DNA of 64,000 nt, taken from positions 1-64,000 of the forward strand of contig NZ_FQYK01000004.1 in assembly GCF_900141715.1 (NCBI RefSeq), read 5' to 3'. Shown here piece by piece: positions 1 to 8,946 of the stretch. Under the pieces are notes generated by a model. That model was not told the origin of the DNA and made no database searches. It was given only the letters and a program-made list of their open reading frames with translations. The DNA is from Algibacter luteus. Its GTDB lineage: Bacteria > Bacteroidota > Bacteroidia > Flavobacteriales > Flavobacteriaceae. The position numbers and the translations under genes were made by a program. Every line of letters begins with the position of its first letter. Position 1 is the stretch's first letter.

Positions 1-300
1 TACCACACGGTAGTTGGGTTGATATTAGCATCCGTATCATCACAGTCGTCAATAGTAGGCGCTGTAGTTGAGTATCCACCAGGGTTTGTACACTGAGTAG
101 CGGTTAACTGGCTACCGAAGTAACCATCAGAATCATTATCTACACCTAAGTACCACACTGTAGTCGGGTTGATATTAGCATCCGTATCATCACAGTCCGT
201 ATTATCTGCAACATATCCAACAGGTTGGGATGCAGCAACTTGACTTACAGCCGGATTCCCATAAGTATCACTATCTAAATCTTGATACCACGTTGTAACT
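1..300 (-). repeat. Tandem repeats encoding MopE-like acidic metal-binding units
   Basis: Near-identical DNA starts at 1 and again at 151, and both copies encode TTVW read on the minus strand after DCDDTDANINP. A more diverged unit starts near 286. The period is 150 bp (50 residues), then about 135 bp. Each unit has an acidic D-x-D-x-D loop (DLDSDTYG, DNDSDGYFG) and the DCDDTDANINP motif. The array continues beyond the left edge, so the copy number is unknown. Confidence 0.8.
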
Positions 301-3300
301 CCATTTGTAGAAGTTAGACCAATTTTATCGATACCTATATCGCTTCTAGCTTGTCCATTAATATTTCCTAAAGTTCCAATAATTCTTAATCGAACATATC
401 CTCCCTCATATGCAGATAAATCTTCAGTATGAGTTTTCCATGCTGCTGAACTGCTAGTTTGTTGCTCACCGTCAAATCGTTGTATTTCTACCCAGCTACT
501 ACCATCATTTGTAGATGCTTCTAAAGATATACTCCCGAGCTGAGAGCCATACATATGATAATCGAAAGAAAACATTGCGTTCGTTTGATTAGTTAAATTG
601 AAACATGGACTATTGATAATAGCAGTTTGAAAATCACCTCCATTATCTGCTTCTGTATAAAGAAAATATGTGCCATCAGATGGACCTGAAGGTCCCGTGC
701 TTCCAGAAGGTGTTCCACTTGTTGTACCAAAGCTCCAATTAAAATTGTCGCCAGTATCTTGGGTCCAATCGCCAAGGCTGTTTTCAAAACTTTCATTATA
801 AGGGAAGGTACTAATTAATGTTCCTGAACACGGAGGTGGATTAGTAGCTGTAAAATTTATAGATGCACTATAGACAGAAGTGGCAATATTACATCTTGTA
901 CGAACTTGTACTTCATAATTTGTACCATCAACTAAACTATTAATGGTATAGGTGTTTGTTGTAATATTAGTATATTCTGTCCATGAAGGAGCACCAATGA
1001 CTCTGTATTTTAAATCATATGTTGCTGATGGAATATTGTCCCAATCTATTATAGCGGATAAAGCAGTTGTAGTTGTATCTGCAGTTATATTTGCAGGAGG
1101 ATTTGTGTTATCACAAGGGATTGGAAAACTTAGTATTTTAAAATCATCAAAAATAAAACCGTCAAAAGTAGTTGTTAAATCATCTTCTCGATTAGAACTA
1201 TCTGTTTTAAATCTAAAACGAAATTGTACATTACTCTGACCAGTCAAAAAACTATTATCATCATTATTGATAAGAATTTCTTCCATAACCCATTTATCCA
1301 TGCTGTCTCCATCATAAACAGTATTACCGTTTGATGATTGGTGAGTATCTGTCGTTTTGTTTAAATGAAAATTGGTTAACGAAGTGGCAGCTGGTTTGTT
1401 GTATTTCCCGCAAAGTGCTGACCAATTAGTTCCTCCGTCGATACTTGCTTCAAATTGTACCATATCGTAGTTTCTTTCTAAATCCCATTTCGCATAAAAT
1501 TGAACTAGAGAATGAGATGAGGATGACAGGTCAATAGAAGAGTTTAATGTTAATGTTTTGTTCTCATTGTTCGTATATGCTCCAGAAGGAGAATCAGTTA
1601 TGGCTACTGAACCTATATAAGAATCACCGGTTGTACCCCAGGACCCACCAGATGCTGTCCAGTTTGAAATGTTAGTATCATTATCTTGAAACAGCACATC
1701 TTGCTGAAAGTATTTTACATAATTAGCACGGTATATTATAAAGTCATTGTTACTTAATGTAATCTGAAATTCTATTTCATCATTTGGTTGTATACTCGCA
1801 TCTAAAGTATATGGAACTGTTAAATTTCTCTGCTCTAATTTAGACCAACCTGTTTGTACAGCCGGAGAGGTCAAAGAAGTAATATTTGAAGAAACTGGTG
1901 TAACGGTTAAAGTAATGTCGTTATAAGTTTTTCCCAAATATTCAATACCAAATGTAAAATTTCCGGAAGTGTTAGAAATATCACTCGTGTTTAAATCATG
2001 AAACTTAGCAAATTTTCCAGAATAAAGAACAGACAAAAAGTTCATTCTCATAGCGCGTCTAGAGATTTCAGTAATTAATGTAGTTGACGGCCAAAAATCA
2101 TCTCCATTTTCAGGAGCGAAAGCTAAAACATCTTTACCGGAGCCTGAACTAGTTTGACTAGGCGTTCCAGAAGTTACTGATGGACCACCTAGCATCCAGT
2201 CATTTATATCACCATTAGCTTCATATAAAGTATTTGGCGCCGAACCATAAATATATCTGTTGTATTGTGTTAGATCGTGACAAATTTTAGCATATTCGTC
2301 TTCTCTACCTGAATCAGCCGCGGTTGATTCGCCATTATATGATGAAGTAACAATAGAATTTAATCCACCGTGATGGTTTACCGCTACTTTTATATCATGA
2401 CTCGTAATAAAATCTTGTACAATTTGAGTTTCTGGTTCAGATCCGGCTGAAGGTCCTCTATAGGTATTACTTGATGTAGTTCCTGAAGATCCAGTATTAT
2501 CCCATCCCCAATAGTAATTAAAGTTTCTATTTAAATCTACACCTCGTACATTATTATTAAGATCTGTAGTTCCGTTATCAGCAACACCAGGTCTTAAATT
2601 TTTACGCTGTAAACCATTACCACCTGGGGCAATTACTTCATTCCAGCGATACCCGTCAGGGTTACTTATTGGCATCACATAAATTTCATGATTATCAACA
2701 ATATTTTTTATAAACGGATCGGTACTATAATTTTCAAGTATATACCACATGAAATAAAAGGTGTTCATAACACTACTTATTTCTCGGGCATGCATTGCGC
2801 CAGTTATTAAAGTTTCAGGTTCGTTGGGCTCATCGATATCAGGATTATCCGAAATTCGAACATAATACACTGTTTGCCCAGACCAAGTTGTACCTCCAGT
2901 ACTGTTACCATGGGTAGTTTGATTTGTTGGAGACGCATCTGTTCTTACCGATATTAAATTGGGGTAAAGTGTTCTCATTAAATCAAGCTCAGCATAAGCT
3001 TCACTGAGTGTTAAGGCACCTCCAAATGATGCACCTAATTTAAAATTTGTTGGTGTCGCCCAATCAATTTCGTCACAATCGTCATGTTGCGCTGGGTTAT
3101 CAATTAAACTACTTTTTTTACTTAGCGTTTTTGCTGCTAATGCTCTATTTTGAATTGTCTTTAATTTCTCAGCTTGTAGTGCTGCCTGAGCTTTTGGCAA
3201 TTCAATAGCATTTCGTTCTTCATAATACTGATATAAATCATCTATTAAGACATTATATGTGATTCCATTTTTTTGTAATACTTTTAATTCACTATCACTC

Positions 3301-3494
3301 AGCTCCATGACCAAATTATTGTTCACAAATTTTGGCCCACAAGACAAATCTATGCCTGCTTTTTGAATATTTTGTAAGGTAGTTGTTGAGGGATTAGGAA
3401 CCGCAATTCTTTTTGCGGTCTGATTTAGGTTTTGAGAGAAACTAAATTGCGCTATTAAAATAAGCATTAAGCCTAAGAGAGTAATTTTCTTCAT
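1..3494 (-). CDS. Secreted M14 zinc carboxypeptidase with FN3 and MopE-like repeats (partial, 3' end outside window)
   Basis: The frame is open from an ATG at 3494 to the left edge, so at least 1164 residues are visible and the C-terminus is missing. Residues 1-21 form a Sec signal peptide. The peptidase domain carries the M14 zinc motif HARE (His235, Glu238), a third-ligand segment NHHGG (His374/375) and a candidate catalytic Glu462 in FAPENGD. Beta-sandwich regions follow: an FN3-like stretch, then an adhesion-like jelly roll. From about residue 1067 come acidic repeats ending in DCDDTDANINP, resembling the MopE metal-binding repeat. A T9SS sorting domain probably lies beyond the edge, since M14 proteins of this layout in Flavobacteriia usually have one (inference). 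The role is probably extracellular peptide degradation. The adjacent permease on the same strand is separated by 222 bp and need not be functionally linked. The peptidase call is firm; specificity is unknown. Confidence 0.88.
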   Translation of the reverse strand, partial: MKKITLLGLMLILIAQFSFSQNLNQTAKRIAVPNPSTTTLQNIQKAGIDLSCGPKFVNNNLVMELSDSELKVLQKNGITYNVLIDDLYQYYEERNAIELPKAQAALQAEKLKTIQNRALAAKTLSKKSSLIDNPAQHDDCDEIDWATPTNFKLGASFGGALTLSEAYAELDLMRTLYPNLISVRTDASPTNQTTHGNSTGGTTWSGQTVYYVRISDNPDIDEPNEPETLITGAMHAREISSVMNTFYFMWYILENYSTDPFIKNIVDNHEIYVMPISNPDGYRWNEVIAPGGNGLQRKNLRPGVADNGTTDLNNNVRGVDLNRNFNYYWGWDNTGSSGTTSSNTYRGPSAGSEPETQIVQDFITSHDIKVAVNHHGGLNSIVTSSYNGESTAADSGREDEYAKICHDLTQYNRYIYGSAPNTLYEANGDINDWMLGGPSVTSGTPSQTSSGSGKDVLAFAPENGDDFWPSTTLITEISRRAMRMNFLSVLYSGKFAKFHDLNTSDISNTSGNFTFGIEYLGKTYNDITLTVTPVSSNITSLTSPAVQTGWSKLEQRNLTVPYTLDASIQPNDEIEFQITLSNNDFIIYRANYVKYFQQDVLFQDNDTNISNWTASGGSWGTTGDSYIGSVAITDSPSGAYTNNENKTLTLNSSIDLSSSSHSLVQFYAKWDLERNYDMVQFEASIDGGTNWSALCGKYNKPAATSLTNFHLNKTTDTHQSSNGNTVYDGDSMDKWVMEEILINNDDNSFLTGQSNVQFRFRFKTDSSNREDDLTTTFDGFIFDDFKILSFPIPCDNTNPPANITADTTTTALSAIIDWDNIPSATYDLKYRVIGAPSWTEYTNITTNTYTINSLVDGTNYEVQVRTRCNIATSVYSASINFTATNPPPCSGTLISTFPYNESFENSLGDWTQDTGDNFNWSFGTTSGTPSGSTGPSGPSDGTYFLYTEADNGGDFQTAIINSPCFNLTNQTNAMFSFDYHMYGSQLGSISLEASTNDGSSWVEIQRFDGEQQTSSSAAWKTHTEDLSAYEGGYVRLRIIGTLGNINGQARSDIGIDKIGLTSTNGVTTWYQDLDSDTYGNPAVSQVAASQPVGYVADNTDCDDTDANINPTTVWYLGVDNDSDGYFGSQLTATQCTNPGGYSTTAPTIDDCDDTDANINPTTVW

Positions 3495-3716
3495 CAGATT
3501 TTGGGGTTTGAATGAATTTTGTGGGGCTAAGATAGAATTTTAATCTATTAATATCCGTGAAACGCAAAAAAATCCGATGAAATGCAACATGTTTTTTTAC
3601 AATAAATTATAACACACTGAATATTAGTTATTTGTAAGATATATTTTTATGATCATATATGAAGGTGAAATATTACAATAATAAATTTTTATAGTATATT
3701 TCTTTAAAAAAAATGG

Positions 3717-5051
3717 TTAAACACGTTCTTTAAGACCAAGTTTATGACCGTAAAAGGCATAATAAAGAATAATAAAATAGCAAGGGATTAAAATCCAGTA
3801 ACCATAAGATGCGGCTTCAGCAGTTGCATTAAGTTCGTTAATACCCGAGTTGATGAGAAGTTCTTTTTTATTATCAACTAAAGTACCGTATAACGGCGGT
3901 ATGATAGCACCACCACTTATAGCCATTATTAATAGCGCAGACGCTGTTTTTGTAAACTTTCCTAATCCATTCAAGGCTAGGGGCCATACTGCAGGCCATA
4001 CTAAAGCATTCGCAATACCAAGTGCTGCAACAAAAAGTACTGAAGTAAATCCGTTAGTAAATAAAATACAACAAGATAAAATGACACCCAAAATAGCACT
4101 AGCCTTTAAAGCAAAAGATTGACTCATGTATTTAGGAATTAAAAATACACCTAACGCATATGTAGCAACCATTGCCATTAAAGTAAATAAAGTGAAAAAC
4201 TTGGCTTCTTCACCGGGTATATTTAATGAAATACCATAAGCAATAATGGTATCTCCTGCAATCACTTCAGCACCAACGTAAACAAAAAGTGCTAAAACGC
4301 CCATCCATAAGTGTGGAAATTGAAAAATATTTGATTTTGCCTTTCCTCCAGATTCCGAGACCTCTATTGGTTTCGCTTCCACATGCGGTAATGGCGCTTT
4401 TCTAATTAAAATTCCTAAAATAATCAAAACCACTGCCATTGCAATATAAGGTGTTACCACACTATCGGCCATGGTATCTAATAATGTTGCTTTTTCTACA
4501 TCATCAACTGTACTCAGTTTTTCTTTTATTTCATCAATTCCAGACAATAGAATAGCTCCAAAAATAACTGATCCTAAAGCCCCTGCTACTTTGTTAGCTA
4601 TTCCCATTATGGCAATACGTTTTGCAGCACTTTCTATGGGCCCCAGTATGGTAATGTAAGGGTTAGAAGCAGTTTGTAATAAAGTCATTCCCGTGCCTTG
4701 AATAAATATGGCTAATAAAAACATCCAATACGTTCTTGCTTCAGCAGCTGGAATAAAAACTAAGGCACCAATGGCCATAACAATTAAGCCTAAAGACATT
4801 CCTTTTCGATAACCAATTCTGTTTAATATATAAGATGCTGGTAGCGCCATAACTACAAAAGAAATGTAGGAAGCAGAAGCGACAAGATACGATTGAGCTT
4901 CAGTTAATTCATTAATGGTTTTCATAAAAGGAATGAGCGCTCCGTTTATCCAAGTCACAAATCCGAAAATGAAAAACAAACCAGCAATAATGATTATTGG
5001 GATTAACGTATTACTAGAATTATTTTGAGCAGTATTGGTTTTATTAGTCAT
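3717..5051 (-). CDS. FHS-family MFS sugar permease (FucP/GluP-like)
   Basis: This is an inner-membrane proton-coupled sugar symporter of about 444 residues with roughly twelve hydrophobic segments. The N-terminal sequence FFIFGFVTWINGALIPFMK is typical of the fucose/glucose-galactose FHS branch of the MFS, and the segment with QTASNPYIT is the conserved FHS loop. I chose the ATG at 5051. A TTG nine bases upstream would add only Ile-Lys-Met context and has no better support. The gene is divergent from the alginate-locus gene at 5329, and the tandem operator at 5224-5244 lies between them, so it could be co-regulated, but no clear minus-strand promoter was found. The substrate is inferred only to family level (a hexose or deoxyhexose). 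Confidence 0.85.
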   Translation of the reverse strand: MTNKTNTAQNNSSNTLIPIIIIAGLFFIFGFVTWINGALIPFMKTINELTEAQSYLVASASYISFVVMALPASYILNRIGYRKGMSLGLIVMAIGALVFIPAAEARTYWMFLLAIFIQGTGMTLLQTASNPYITILGPIESAAKRIAIMGIANKVAGALGSVIFGAILLSGIDEIKEKLSTVDDVEKATLLDTMADSVVTPYIAMAVVLIILGILIRKAPLPHVEAKPIEVSESGGKAKSNIFQFPHLWMGVLALFVYVGAEVIAGDTIIAYGISLNIPGEEAKFFTLFTLMAMVATYALGVFLIPKYMSQSFALKASAILGVILSCCILFTNGFTSVLFVAALGIANALVWPAVWPLALNGLGKFTKTASALLIMAISGGAIIPPLYGTLVDNKKELLINSGINELNATAEAASYGYWILIPCYFIILYYAFYGHKLGLKERV

Positions 5052-5216
5052 CTTTATCAATATGTTTAAAGGTTTTAAATGTAATGATAAATTTTGGTAC
5101 TTATAAACTAAGTTTCTTGTGGAGTTATTATACTATTTTATAAGACTCAGATTTGAAAGCATTCAGTTTTATGAAATATTTTAACGATAATATTTTTTCA
5201 ATCCGAAAGAATTATC

Positions 5217-5244
5217 TATATTTGGAAAACCAAACTGGTTAACC
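5217..5244 (+). promoter_or_regulatory. TAnnTTTG promoter box with tandem GGTNAACC-like operator
   Basis: TATATTTG at 5217-5224 matches the Bacteroidota -7 element. Its last G is the first base of GGAAAACC (5224-5231), followed by AAACT and then GGTTAACC (5237-5244), which sits in the palindrome ACTGGTTAACCAGT. The same layout occurs at 8833-8860 and 11691-11718. FadR-type GntR proteins bind TGGTNNACCA-like sites, so the regulator at 21112 is the candidate binder (inference). Occupancy over the start point would repress the gene at 5329. Confidence 0.65.
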
Positions 5245-5328
5245 AGTTTAATTAACCCACAATCTTCCCTTTTTCCTACAGGTGTTATAAATAAACTAAC
5301 TATTAACAAATTATTTAAAACAAAACGT

Positions 5329-6333
5329 ATGAAAACAAAAATACTTTTTACAAGGCAAAATTCTAAATCACTGTGCATCTTTATGATGTTATGCCTATGT
5401 TTTAACAATGGATGGAGCCAAGAACTTGTTAAAAACGGTACTTGTGATGAGCACGGAACAGGCGCTGACACCTCAAACACTAGTGATAATGCAGATGCTT
5501 GGGATATGACTCCTAATAGCACACTAAATGGCGGTATAACTAGTCCTTATAGGTACGATGCAACTACTAATCCTGATGGATGGAGAAATGATGCTTTAGA
5601 AGATTATATTGAAGCTACATATACAACAGATCCTATGGATTTATATGGTACTGATGAACAACCAGGTTCTACATCTAGTGGAAATAACGGTACTAGAGGA
5701 GTTAAATTATACGACGATGCCGACGGACAGCCTGTTATAACTCAATCTACACGTCGGTTATATCAGAGGGTAGTAGGACTTATTATAGGTAATGTTTATA
5801 ATTTCTCTATAGATTCTCGTTCTGAAGCAGCAGGTACACCATCACAAGTGTATATACTAAATAACGAAATTGCCGATGAGACAGGTATTAACACTAATGG
5901 TTATACCGATACATCGGTTGTTGCAGGAATGGATATTACTAATGATGAAGGTACGTGGGTAACAAGCACATTTTCTTTTACGGCAACAACTACTGATGTT
6001 GTGATTTATGTTAGGTCACTTAATTCTATAGATGGAAGTACTGAGGTTTTTTATGATAATATTTCGCTCGTTAAGGATGCAACGGCATCCGTATCTGATT
6101 TTTCCTCTAGTTTTAAACTATATCCTAATCCAGCTCAAGATTTCATTTATATTGAATCAAAAACTGTGAAATTATCTTCTGTAGATATATTTAATGTTTT
6201 AGGATCTAAAATTATGACATCTAAAATTTTAAATAAGCGTATAAATGTTGCTAATTTGACTAAAGGTGTTTATTTCATGAAAATAAATGCTGAAGAAGGC
6301 GGAAGCGTTACGAAAAAAGTAGTTATTGAATAA
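5329..6333 (+). CDS. T9SS-secreted protein with putative carbohydrate-binding module
   Basis: A 334-residue protein. Residues 1 to about 31 are a signal peptide ending GWSQ. Residues about 35-240 form a beta-rich module containing DNADAWDMTPNST, EQPGSTS, GVKLYDDADG and RRLYQRVV. The last ~75 residues, from YPNPAQDF to the end, are a type A T9SS sorting domain. No catalytic domain is visible. The module is clearly homologous to two copies in the surface lipoprotein at 17920-20046, so three copies occur in this alginate locus. I infer an exported or surface-attached binding protein, probably for alginate; no named CBM family could be assigned by eye. The gene lies behind a GntR-type operator/promoter and ends in its own hairpin terminator, so it can be expressed alone. 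Confidence 0.72.
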   Translation: MKTKILFTRQNSKSLCIFMMLCLCFNNGWSQELVKNGTCDEHGTGADTSNTSDNADAWDMTPNSTLNGGITSPYRYDATTNPDGWRNDALEDYIEATYTTDPMDLYGTDEQPGSTSSGNNGTRGVKLYDDADGQPVITQSTRRLYQRVVGLIIGNVYNFSIDSRSEAAGTPSQVYILNNEIADETGINTNGYTDTSVVAGMDITNDEGTWVTSTFSFTATTTDVVIYVRSLNSIDGSTEVFYDNISLVKDATASVSDFSSSFKLYPNPAQDFIYIESKTVKLSSVDIFNVLGSKIMTSKILNKRINVANLTKGVYFMKINAEEGGSVTKKVVIE

Positions 6334-6350
6334 AACAAATAAATAATAAA

Positions 6351-6385
6351 AAAAGCCTTTTAACTTGTAAAAGGCTTTTTTTATT
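6351..6385 (+). terminator. Rho-independent terminator
   Basis: The perfect 12-bp stem AAAAGCCTTTTA / TAAAAGGCTTTT (6351-6362 and 6368-6378) has a 5-nt loop and runs into a T tract. It lies 17 bp after the stop of the secreted binding protein and 35 bp before the PL6 lyase start. It may cap the first gene or attenuate read-through into the lyase. Confidence 0.85.
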
Positions 6386-6419
6386 ATTAATATTTCATCA
6401 ATACAATTATAACTCAAAT

Positions 6420-8735
6420 ATGAAAATTTATTTTTACTTCCTTACCGTATTTATTCTCTGTTTCTCTTGTTCTGAAACTAAAAAGAATACAACCAATTTA
6501 GTTAAAACAAATCAAGAATTGTATGACGCTATCAAAAATGCATCGCCAGGTACAGAAATTGTTTTAAACAATGGCGTTTGGAACGATGTAGAAATTAAAT
6601 TTAGAGGTCAAGGCACTAAAGATCAGCCTATAATTTTAAAAGCAGAAACTGCTGGTAAAGTAAGTATTGAAGGTAAATCATATTTAAAATTTGGAGGTCA
6701 ATTTTTAATTGTTGAAGGTTTACATTTTAAAAATGGTTATTCACCATCTGGAGCTGTTGTCGATTTTAAAATTAACGACGAAGAAATTGCCAATAATTGC
6801 ACATTAACTAATTGTGTTATTGAAGATTTTAACAAGCTAAAACGAGATGATACCGATTTGTGGGTTAATTTCTGGGGAAGACATAATGTGTTGAGCAATT
6901 GTTACATCGCAGGAAAAACCAATCGTGGTCCTACGGTTCGTGTGAATCTTGAAGGCATTGAAAGTATAAACAATTATCATCAAATAGTTAATAATCATTT
7001 CGGACCAAGACCTGTGAAAGGAGGTCCTAGCGGAGAAACTATTCAAATTGGTAATAGTTATACATCTATGGCGCCTTGTTACACTATGGTAGCTAACAAT
7101 TTGTTTGAAGCTTGTAATGGTGAAGTGGAAATTATTTCTAGTAAAACTAATTTTAATGAATTTAGAAATAACGTTTTTTATAAGAGTGAAGGCTCTTTAG
7201 TAACGCGTCATGGAAATTACTGCACCATTGATGGAAATTATTTTATCGGAGATTCTGAAAATGAAAATATTGGAGGTATACGTATAATAAACACAGGGCA
7301 TTGGGTTATTAATAACTATTTCTTTAATTTAAAAGGAAAAAGCTTTAGGAGTCCGCTTGCTGTTATGAATGGAATTCCAAAATCTCCACAAAACAGATAT
7401 AATCAAGTTACCGATGTAGTTGTAGCATATAATACGTATGTAAATTGTGCATCACCTTGGCAATTTGGAGTTGGAACAAACATTGATCAAGCTGATGTTT
7501 TACCACTATCTGAAATTCGATCTGCAAGAGCAGTTAGAACTACAGTTGCCAATAATGTTATTTATAATGAAAAAGGAATCGATGCCATTGTGGTTGAAAA
7601 TGATAAAGCAGATGGTGTCACTTTTAAAAATAATATAGTTGATAATAAAGGAGTAGCATTTAAAGACTTTGATGGTGGCATAAAAGAAGTATCTTTAGAA
7701 TTAAAAACGATATCTGAAAATATTCAACTTCCGGTAGGTATTCCAAATGATTTAGAACCTTATATGGGTTTTGATTTTAATACTATTGAAAAAGATTTGT
7801 TTGGTAATTCTAGAAAAGAAAACAATAGTATTGGAGCTGTTGTAGGAGTAGATATAGCAAACCCTAATATTTTAGATAAAACTAAATATGGAACCTCGTG
7901 GTATTCAAACGTGGTTGAACCACGCGAACCAATTACTCACAATGTTTCAAACGCCAATGAGTTACAAGATAAAATTAATGCAGCGAGTAATGACGACATT
8001 ATTGCATTGAGTGGTGAAGTTTATAACATTCAGAATTCAATAGAAATTAATAAAACAATTACTATTCAAGCAAAAGACAAGACTAAAGTGCAGTTAAATT
8101 ATACTGGAGCTGCAGAAACACCATTGTTTGCATTAAATCCTAAAGGAAAATTAACGGTTAATAATTTAGTTTTAAAAGGAAATAATTCAAATTTTGCTTT
8201 TGCAAGTTTAAAAGAAAATATGTCTAATCATTTTGGTTTAACAGTTTCCAATGTTGAAATCAGTGATTTTAACTATGTTTTAAAAGTGTATAAAGAATCT
8301 TTTGCAGAACGTATTACCTTTGAGGGTACATCAATTTCCGATTGTGAAAACGGGATTGAATTATCAGAAGAAACGAATGATAAAGGTGATTATAATACCG
8401 AATATTTAACGATAAACAACTGTAATTTCAATAATGTTAAAGCGAATGTGATAGATTATTACAGAGGAGGCTACGATGAGTCTACAATTGGTGGAAATCT
8501 TTTAATTTCAAATAGCACATTTGCTAACTGTGGTGCCAAAGAAAAAAATAAAAGGTTAGTCAATCATACAGGAATTGTTAATGTAAACATTACTAATAAT
8601 GTGTTTAAAAACAATGCAGTAAACTTTGTTTCGGTATTATGGGGCGCTAAAAATAACAAGGAGTCTAACAATACTTTAAGTAATTCTGGTAAAATAAAGA
8701 CTGAAGAAAATTTAGAAATGAAGTTGATGTATTAA
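6420..8735 (+). CDS. PL6 alginate lyase lipoprotein, two beta-helix domains
   Basis: Family PL6 (chondroitinase-B type) lyases cleave alginate by beta-elimination. The protein has 771 residues with a lipobox at Cys17 (CFSC), so it is a lipoprotein, periplasmic or surface. The first right-handed beta-helix (about 25-480) carries the PL6 catalytic Lys242 in EIISSKTN and Arg263 in VTRHGN. Their 21-residue spacing equals Lys220/Arg241 in the characterised enzyme AlyGC. A second beta-helix (about 500-771) also matches the two-domain AlyGC architecture. It follows a terminator and has no obvious promoter of its own, so it may depend on read-through. The family call is firm; preference for G, M or mixed blocks cannot be read from the sequence. 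Confidence 0.93.
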   Translation: MKIYFYFLTVFILCFSCSETKKNTTNLVKTNQELYDAIKNASPGTEIVLNNGVWNDVEIKFRGQGTKDQPIILKAETAGKVSIEGKSYLKFGGQFLIVEGLHFKNGYSPSGAVVDFKINDEEIANNCTLTNCVIEDFNKLKRDDTDLWVNFWGRHNVLSNCYIAGKTNRGPTVRVNLEGIESINNYHQIVNNHFGPRPVKGGPSGETIQIGNSYTSMAPCYTMVANNLFEACNGEVEIISSKTNFNEFRNNVFYKSEGSLVTRHGNYCTIDGNYFIGDSENENIGGIRIINTGHWVINNYFFNLKGKSFRSPLAVMNGIPKSPQNRYNQVTDVVVAYNTYVNCASPWQFGVGTNIDQADVLPLSEIRSARAVRTTVANNVIYNEKGIDAIVVENDKADGVTFKNNIVDNKGVAFKDFDGGIKEVSLELKTISENIQLPVGIPNDLEPYMGFDFNTIEKDLFGNSRKENNSIGAVVGVDIANPNILDKTKYGTSWYSNVVEPREPITHNVSNANELQDKINAASNDDIIALSGEVYNIQNSIEINKTITIQAKDKTKVQLNYTGAAETPLFALNPKGKLTVNNLVLKGNNSNFAFASLKENMSNHFGLTVSNVEISDFNYVLKVYKESFAERITFEGTSISDCENGIELSEETNDKGDYNTEYLTINNCNFNNVKANVIDYYRGGYDESTIGGNLLISNSTFANCGAKEKNKRLVNHTGIVNVNITNNVFKNNAVNFVSVLWGAKNNKESNNTLSNSGKIKTEENLEMKLMY

Positions 8736-8810
8736 GATATATCTTAATAAATGACCTGAACTGTTGTAAAGCTCAAAAAACACGAAGTTGTTTTTTTAAC
8801 AACTTAACTT

Positions 8811-8860
8811 TTGTTAACTTAATAAAATATCGTATTTTTGGTAAACCAAACTGGTAAACC
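8811..8860 (+). promoter_or_regulatory. Promoter (-33 TTG, -7 TATTTTTG) with tandem GGTAAACC operator
   Basis: TTG at 8811-8813, a 19-bp spacer and TATTTTTG at 8833-8840 fit the Bacteroidota promoter consensus. The final G begins GGTAAACC (8840-8847). AAACT and a second identical GGTAAACC (8853-8860) follow, giving a 13-bp period. It lies 87 bp upstream of the PL17 lyase gene. This is the cleanest of the three copies, with two identical half-units. The binding protein is inferred to be the locus GntR regulator. Confidence 0.75.
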
Positions 8861-8946
8861 AATTAACATTAAGCAATTAACTTCCTGATAATTAACAAAT
8901 TATAGTTAATATGAGTAAGTTCTGAGTATAATTTTTAACAATTAAT

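Noticed and set aside
952-1239. Plus-strand frame of 95 codons
   Set aside because: It lies fully antisense to the FN3-like part of the M14 peptidase, whose frame is open from 3494 to the edge; no independent support.
5181-5522. Minus-strand frame of 113 codons over the operator and the start of the secreted protein gene
   Set aside because: It runs antisense through a well-supported signal peptide and a promoter, has no family features, and is best read as a chance frame.
8736-8810. Terminator after the PL6 gene (AAAAAACA ... TTGTTTTTTT near 8775-8798)
   Set aside because: The stem is almost entirely A-T with a mismatch at its top; too weak to call.
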